From positions 2,362-45,679 of the forward strand of contig JAPJQL010000029.1 in the NCBI GenBank assembly GCA_030825115.1: a stretch of DNA of 43,318 bases, in the 5' to 3' direction. Origin of the DNA: Lachnospiraceae bacterium (GTDB lineage Bacteria; Bacillota; Clostridia; Lachnospirales; Lachnospiraceae). The notes below the pieces were generated by a model. That model saw only the letters and a list, made by a program, of their open reading frames with translations. It ran no database searches and was not told where the DNA came from. The position numbers were made by a program, and so were the translations under genes. Shown in pieces: positions 41,743-43,318 of the stretch (position 1 is its first letter; each line of letters begins with the position of its first letter).

Positions 41743-42112
41743 TTCCGTCTTTCCTTTCCAATCAATTTCTGCCGTTTGCCCTGTGTTCATTCTCTGTTTT
41801 CAAAATAGAGAAAGAGCAAATCGGAAAGAAAAAGAGAAAAGAAAAACGCCTAGAAACAACGTATTTACAAGGAAAATTCAAATCCAGAACCAAGACAAAC
41901 AAAACTCAATCTGTTTTTGTTCCTGTTCTTTAGCTGTGACAGTCTCAAATAATGAGGCTGCATGAAAGCCGGAAAAAGAGCAGAGAAAAAGGCAGAAAAA
42001 ACACATCTGCATTTCAAAAATGATAATAAATCCGAAAAAAAGCTGGGAAAAGAATGGGCTGTTTTGGATGGGACAAGAGGGCGAATTTCGATTGCACTTG
42101 AACAAAGTAATT

Positions 42113-42430
42113 TCAATTAATTGGAATTAATCGGAGTTTTTGCAACTGTGAGAAGTAATTAATTGGAGTTTTTGCAATTTTCGGAGTTAAATAGGTGCAA
42201 AAACTCGGAATAAATGCAAATTCTCGGATTAATTCAATGCAAAAACTCGAAATAATTCGTGGCTGAATCTGAATTAATTGGAGTTTTTGCCGATGAAAAG
42301 TTGAAAAACTGCAAAAACTCGGATTATTTGAAAGTCAAACAATCGGAGAATTTGTTGCTAAGGGTATTGGTTTCATGATTACTTGCAAAAATTAGGATTA
42401 ATTCAATCGCTATTAATTTGGATTTTTGTA
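42113..42430 (+). repeat. Array of ~11 short repeats in both orientations (putative transposase-binding end)
   Basis: Core TCGGAGTTTTTGCA, usually flanked by AATTAAT. Forward copies: 42131-42144, 42163-42176, 42180-42190 (partial), 42272-42290, 42341-42358 (degenerate), 42412-42430. Reverse copies (TGCAAAAACTCGGA): 42196-42209, 42215-42234, 42238-42257, 42310-42328, 42384-42403. A palindrome CAATTAATTG is at 42114-42123. The array ends next to the ribosome site of the tnsA-like gene. Multiple ~20-bp sites are typical of Tn7-like ends bound by TnsB, but the mixed orientation is unusual. Confidence 0.8.
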
Positions 42431-42444
42431 AAGGAGTGAAGCGC

Positions 42445-42843
42445 ATGGATAAGGTTGGTAAGAAATACCGGGATATCAGTTTTCGCAGTGAGAAGAATCA
42501 AAAGGTGGTATGTGTCCACAGTAGGGAAGCTAGAGAGTATGCAAGGCTATTGGAACAGGAGCCGGAGATTGTTTCTTATGAAACCTGTCAGGAGTTGGAC
42601 AGGGAGAGGTATCAGTTTATAAATCCAATCGATATACGCAAAGACTATTTTGATGTGGAATGGGCAACGGACTTTGTTCTTCACTTTGAAGATGGTTCCA
42701 TTGGTATCCGGGAGGTTGTCACAGAAGCTATGTTATCTAAAAGAGCAAACATTGAGAAATTGGAATTTTCACGGAGATATTGGTCTAGGTCTGAATCGGT
42801 CAAGGATTGGAAAATCATTATTATGACGAAGAAGGGAGAATGA
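42445..42843 (+). CDS. tnsA: TnsA-like transposon endonuclease (short form)
   Basis: 132 residues. The pattern HSREAREYARLLEQEPEIVSYE, followed by LDRERYQFINPIDIRKDYFD, then WATDFVLHFEDGSIGIREVV and KRANIEKLEFSRRYW, matches the TnsA N-terminal nuclease domain. That domain cuts the 5' ends of the transposon so it moves by cut-and-paste. Asp76 is the likely metal-binding acid. The position of the usual (Q/E)xK lysine reads Glu90-Val-Val, so the active site may be altered. It is half the length of Tn7 TnsA (273 residues) and lacks the C-terminal TnsC-binding part. The start is ATG 42445 with AAGGAG; the array of repeats ends just upstream. The tnsB-like ORF starts 4 bp after its stop. Confidence 0.7.
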   Translation: MDKVGKKYRDISFRSEKNQKVVCVHSREAREYARLLEQEPEIVSYETCQELDRERYQFINPIDIRKDYFDVEWATDFVLHFEDGSIGIREVVTEAMLSKRANIEKLEFSRRYWSRSESVKDWKIIIMTKKGE

Positions 42844-42847
42844 GGCT

Positions 42848-43270
42848 ATGTTTATTGATGTTGCAGGAGAAGTTTATAGAATCGTATCAAAGTCAGAGAG
42901 CGGAGCGTGGATCATATCTTATGAGAATCCATGCAGCCCATATTTTGTGGCAGAACAGGACTTAATAGCATATCCCAGAATTGAGCCGCCACAGGAATAC
43001 TTAAAATATATCGACAGGCAAAAGATTCCTACGGACGGACAGCAAAAGCGTCATGAACTTATATCTGAACTCATGGATGATGAAATTTACAGCATTGACA
43101 AACAAATACGAAACCGGAAAATCAAGGAATTGGCAGAGCGTGAGGGAACCACAGTCAAGCGGATTCAAAGACTATATTTCAGACAGTTGGCAGGACGGTC
43201 GCTGGTAGAGGAACGGAAACTTCCAGAGAAGCCGGAAACACAGGAACAGAAAGACTTTCGTTGGGGTTAG
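42848..43270 (+). CDS. TnsB/Mu-transposase-like N-terminal fragment
   Basis: 140 residues. A small N-terminal domain (MFIDVAGEVYRIVSKSESGA; YFVAEQDLIAYPRI) is followed by a helix-turn-helix region at about 86-118 (NRKIKELAEREGTTVKRIQRLYFRQLAG), resembling the DNA-binding start of TnsB-type DDE transposases. It ends QKDFRWG then TAG. Full transposases of this type run to several hundred residues with a DDE catalytic core, which is missing here. The next 48 bp to the window end are open in no single frame. It is probably a disrupted gene, or one interrupted by an insertion that begins near 43265. It is immediately downstream of the tnsA-like gene. Confidence 0.55.
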   Translation: MFIDVAGEVYRIVSKSESGAWIISYENPCSPYFVAEQDLIAYPRIEPPQEYLKYIDRQKIPTDGQQKRHELISELMDDEIYSIDKQIRNRKIKELAEREGTTVKRIQRLYFRQLAGRSLVEERKLPEKPETQEQKDFRWG

Positions 43271-43318
43271 TGTATAATTATTATTGGCAAAGATAGGAAT
43301 CATTCTTAAAATAAAAAG

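Larger units (their letters stand above)
41172..42108 (+). repeat. Two diverged tandem copies of a ~465-bp AT-rich non-coding unit
   Basis: Unit 1 begins one base after the guaA stop (TTGTTCCCATCCCACCGG at 41172). Unit 2 begins at 41634 with the same string. They align with scattered substitutions through 41537 and 42000. They then differ completely for about 60-70 bp, and join again in a shared 27-bp string at 41598-41624 and 42071-42097. Each unit carries the same terminator hairpin. Parallel short ORFs exist (41275-41547 and 41738-41965), but their differences are mostly amino-acid changing, so I do not call them genes. No protein-coding gene is supported between 41172 and 42444. Confidence 0.88.
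42113..43318 (+). mobile_element. End of a Tn7-like element next to guaA (continues beyond window)
   Basis: Repeat array, tnsA-like gene and tnsB-like N-terminal ORF lie in that order, in AT-rich DNA downstream of guaA. The exact terminus (TGT...) is not settled; it could also lie further left, at one of the TTGTTCCC boundaries (41172 or 41634). The TnsC and TniQ/TnsD genes expected of the family would be outside the window. Confidence 0.6.

Noticed and set aside
41275..41965. Parallel ORFs in the two tandem units (41275-41547 and 41738-41965) that look like related small proteins
   Set aside because: The differences between the copies change amino acids at many positions and the non-coding flanks are equally similar, so the likeness comes from the DNA duplication. 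No convincing ribosome site.
42113..42430. Short repeats resembling a CRISPR array
   Set aside because: Repeats occur in both orientations at irregular spacing and are not identical; no cas genes are seen.
41150..43318. Direct repeat of the guaA 3' end as an integrase attachment site
   Set aside because: No second copy of ATTGAGTTTGAATAA is found in the window; the far side of the element is not visible, so this cannot be excluded completely.

Overview
The window looks like a stretch of a Lachnospiraceae (Clostridia) chromosome. The main part is moderately GC-rich. Nearly all genes lie on the + strand, with strong AGGAGG ribosome sites. Many promoters carry an extended -10 (TGn-TATAAT-like). 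Gene content fits this group: a DUF4860-containing pilin cluster, a stand-alone glutaminyl-tRNA synthetase, DUF4397, DUF4349 and DUF6106 proteins, and CIRCE-controlled groESL. The genus cannot be settled from the sequence alone.

Layout. 1-1574: the 3' part of a repetitive choline-binding-type surface protein. 1782-3548: a PAP2-family membrane phosphatase and a diacylglycerol-kinase-like lipid kinase. 3583-6775: ispF-cysS-mrnC-rlmB, a remnant of the classic Firmicutes isoprenoid/translation cluster. 6941-11824: a transglutaminase-like protein, PilC, four small pilin-like or membrane-anchored proteins and a PilT-type ATPase, followed by L-lactate dehydrogenase. 12879-13976 (-): a DUF4397 protein with a five-copy 72-bp repeat. 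14145-17513: tRNA-Thr(GGT), glnS and a MocR-type regulator. 17583-20814: a stress-type coiled protein (-), CIRCE-groES-groEL and a DUF6106-like membrane protein. 21016-23411: guaB and a TIM-barrel isomerase. 23473-29224: two membrane proteins, cdaA-cdaR (c-di-AMP synthesis), then ptsH-ptsI. 29306-34106: an oligosaccharide-polymerase-like protein, two PLP aminotransferases and a YtvI-like permease. 34198-35229 (-): a DUF4349 lipoprotein. 35515-39540: a split fructose-type PTS (IIA, IIC, IIB) with its PRD regulator. 39630-41171: guaA.

The chromosomal backbone changes character right after the guaA stop codon. From 41172 the DNA is AT-rich. It holds two diverged tandem copies of a roughly 465-bp non-coding unit, each with the same intrinsic terminator. 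Next comes a roughly 320-bp array of about eleven copies, in both orientations, of a motif close to TCGGAGTTTTTGCA. Immediately after the array are a small TnsA-like endonuclease gene and an ORF resembling the N-terminal part of a TnsB/Mu-type transposase, which stops at residue 140 just before the window ends. I read this as one end of a Tn7-like element, possibly decayed or interrupted, in the guaA 3' region. This is the most novel part of the window.

Functional links: ptsH-ptsI supply phosphate to the fructose-type PTS and its PRD regulator. guaB and guaA bracket GMP synthesis, though about 18 kb apart. cdaA/cdaR, the surface proteins, the lipid kinase and the polymerase-like protein all point to envelope biology.
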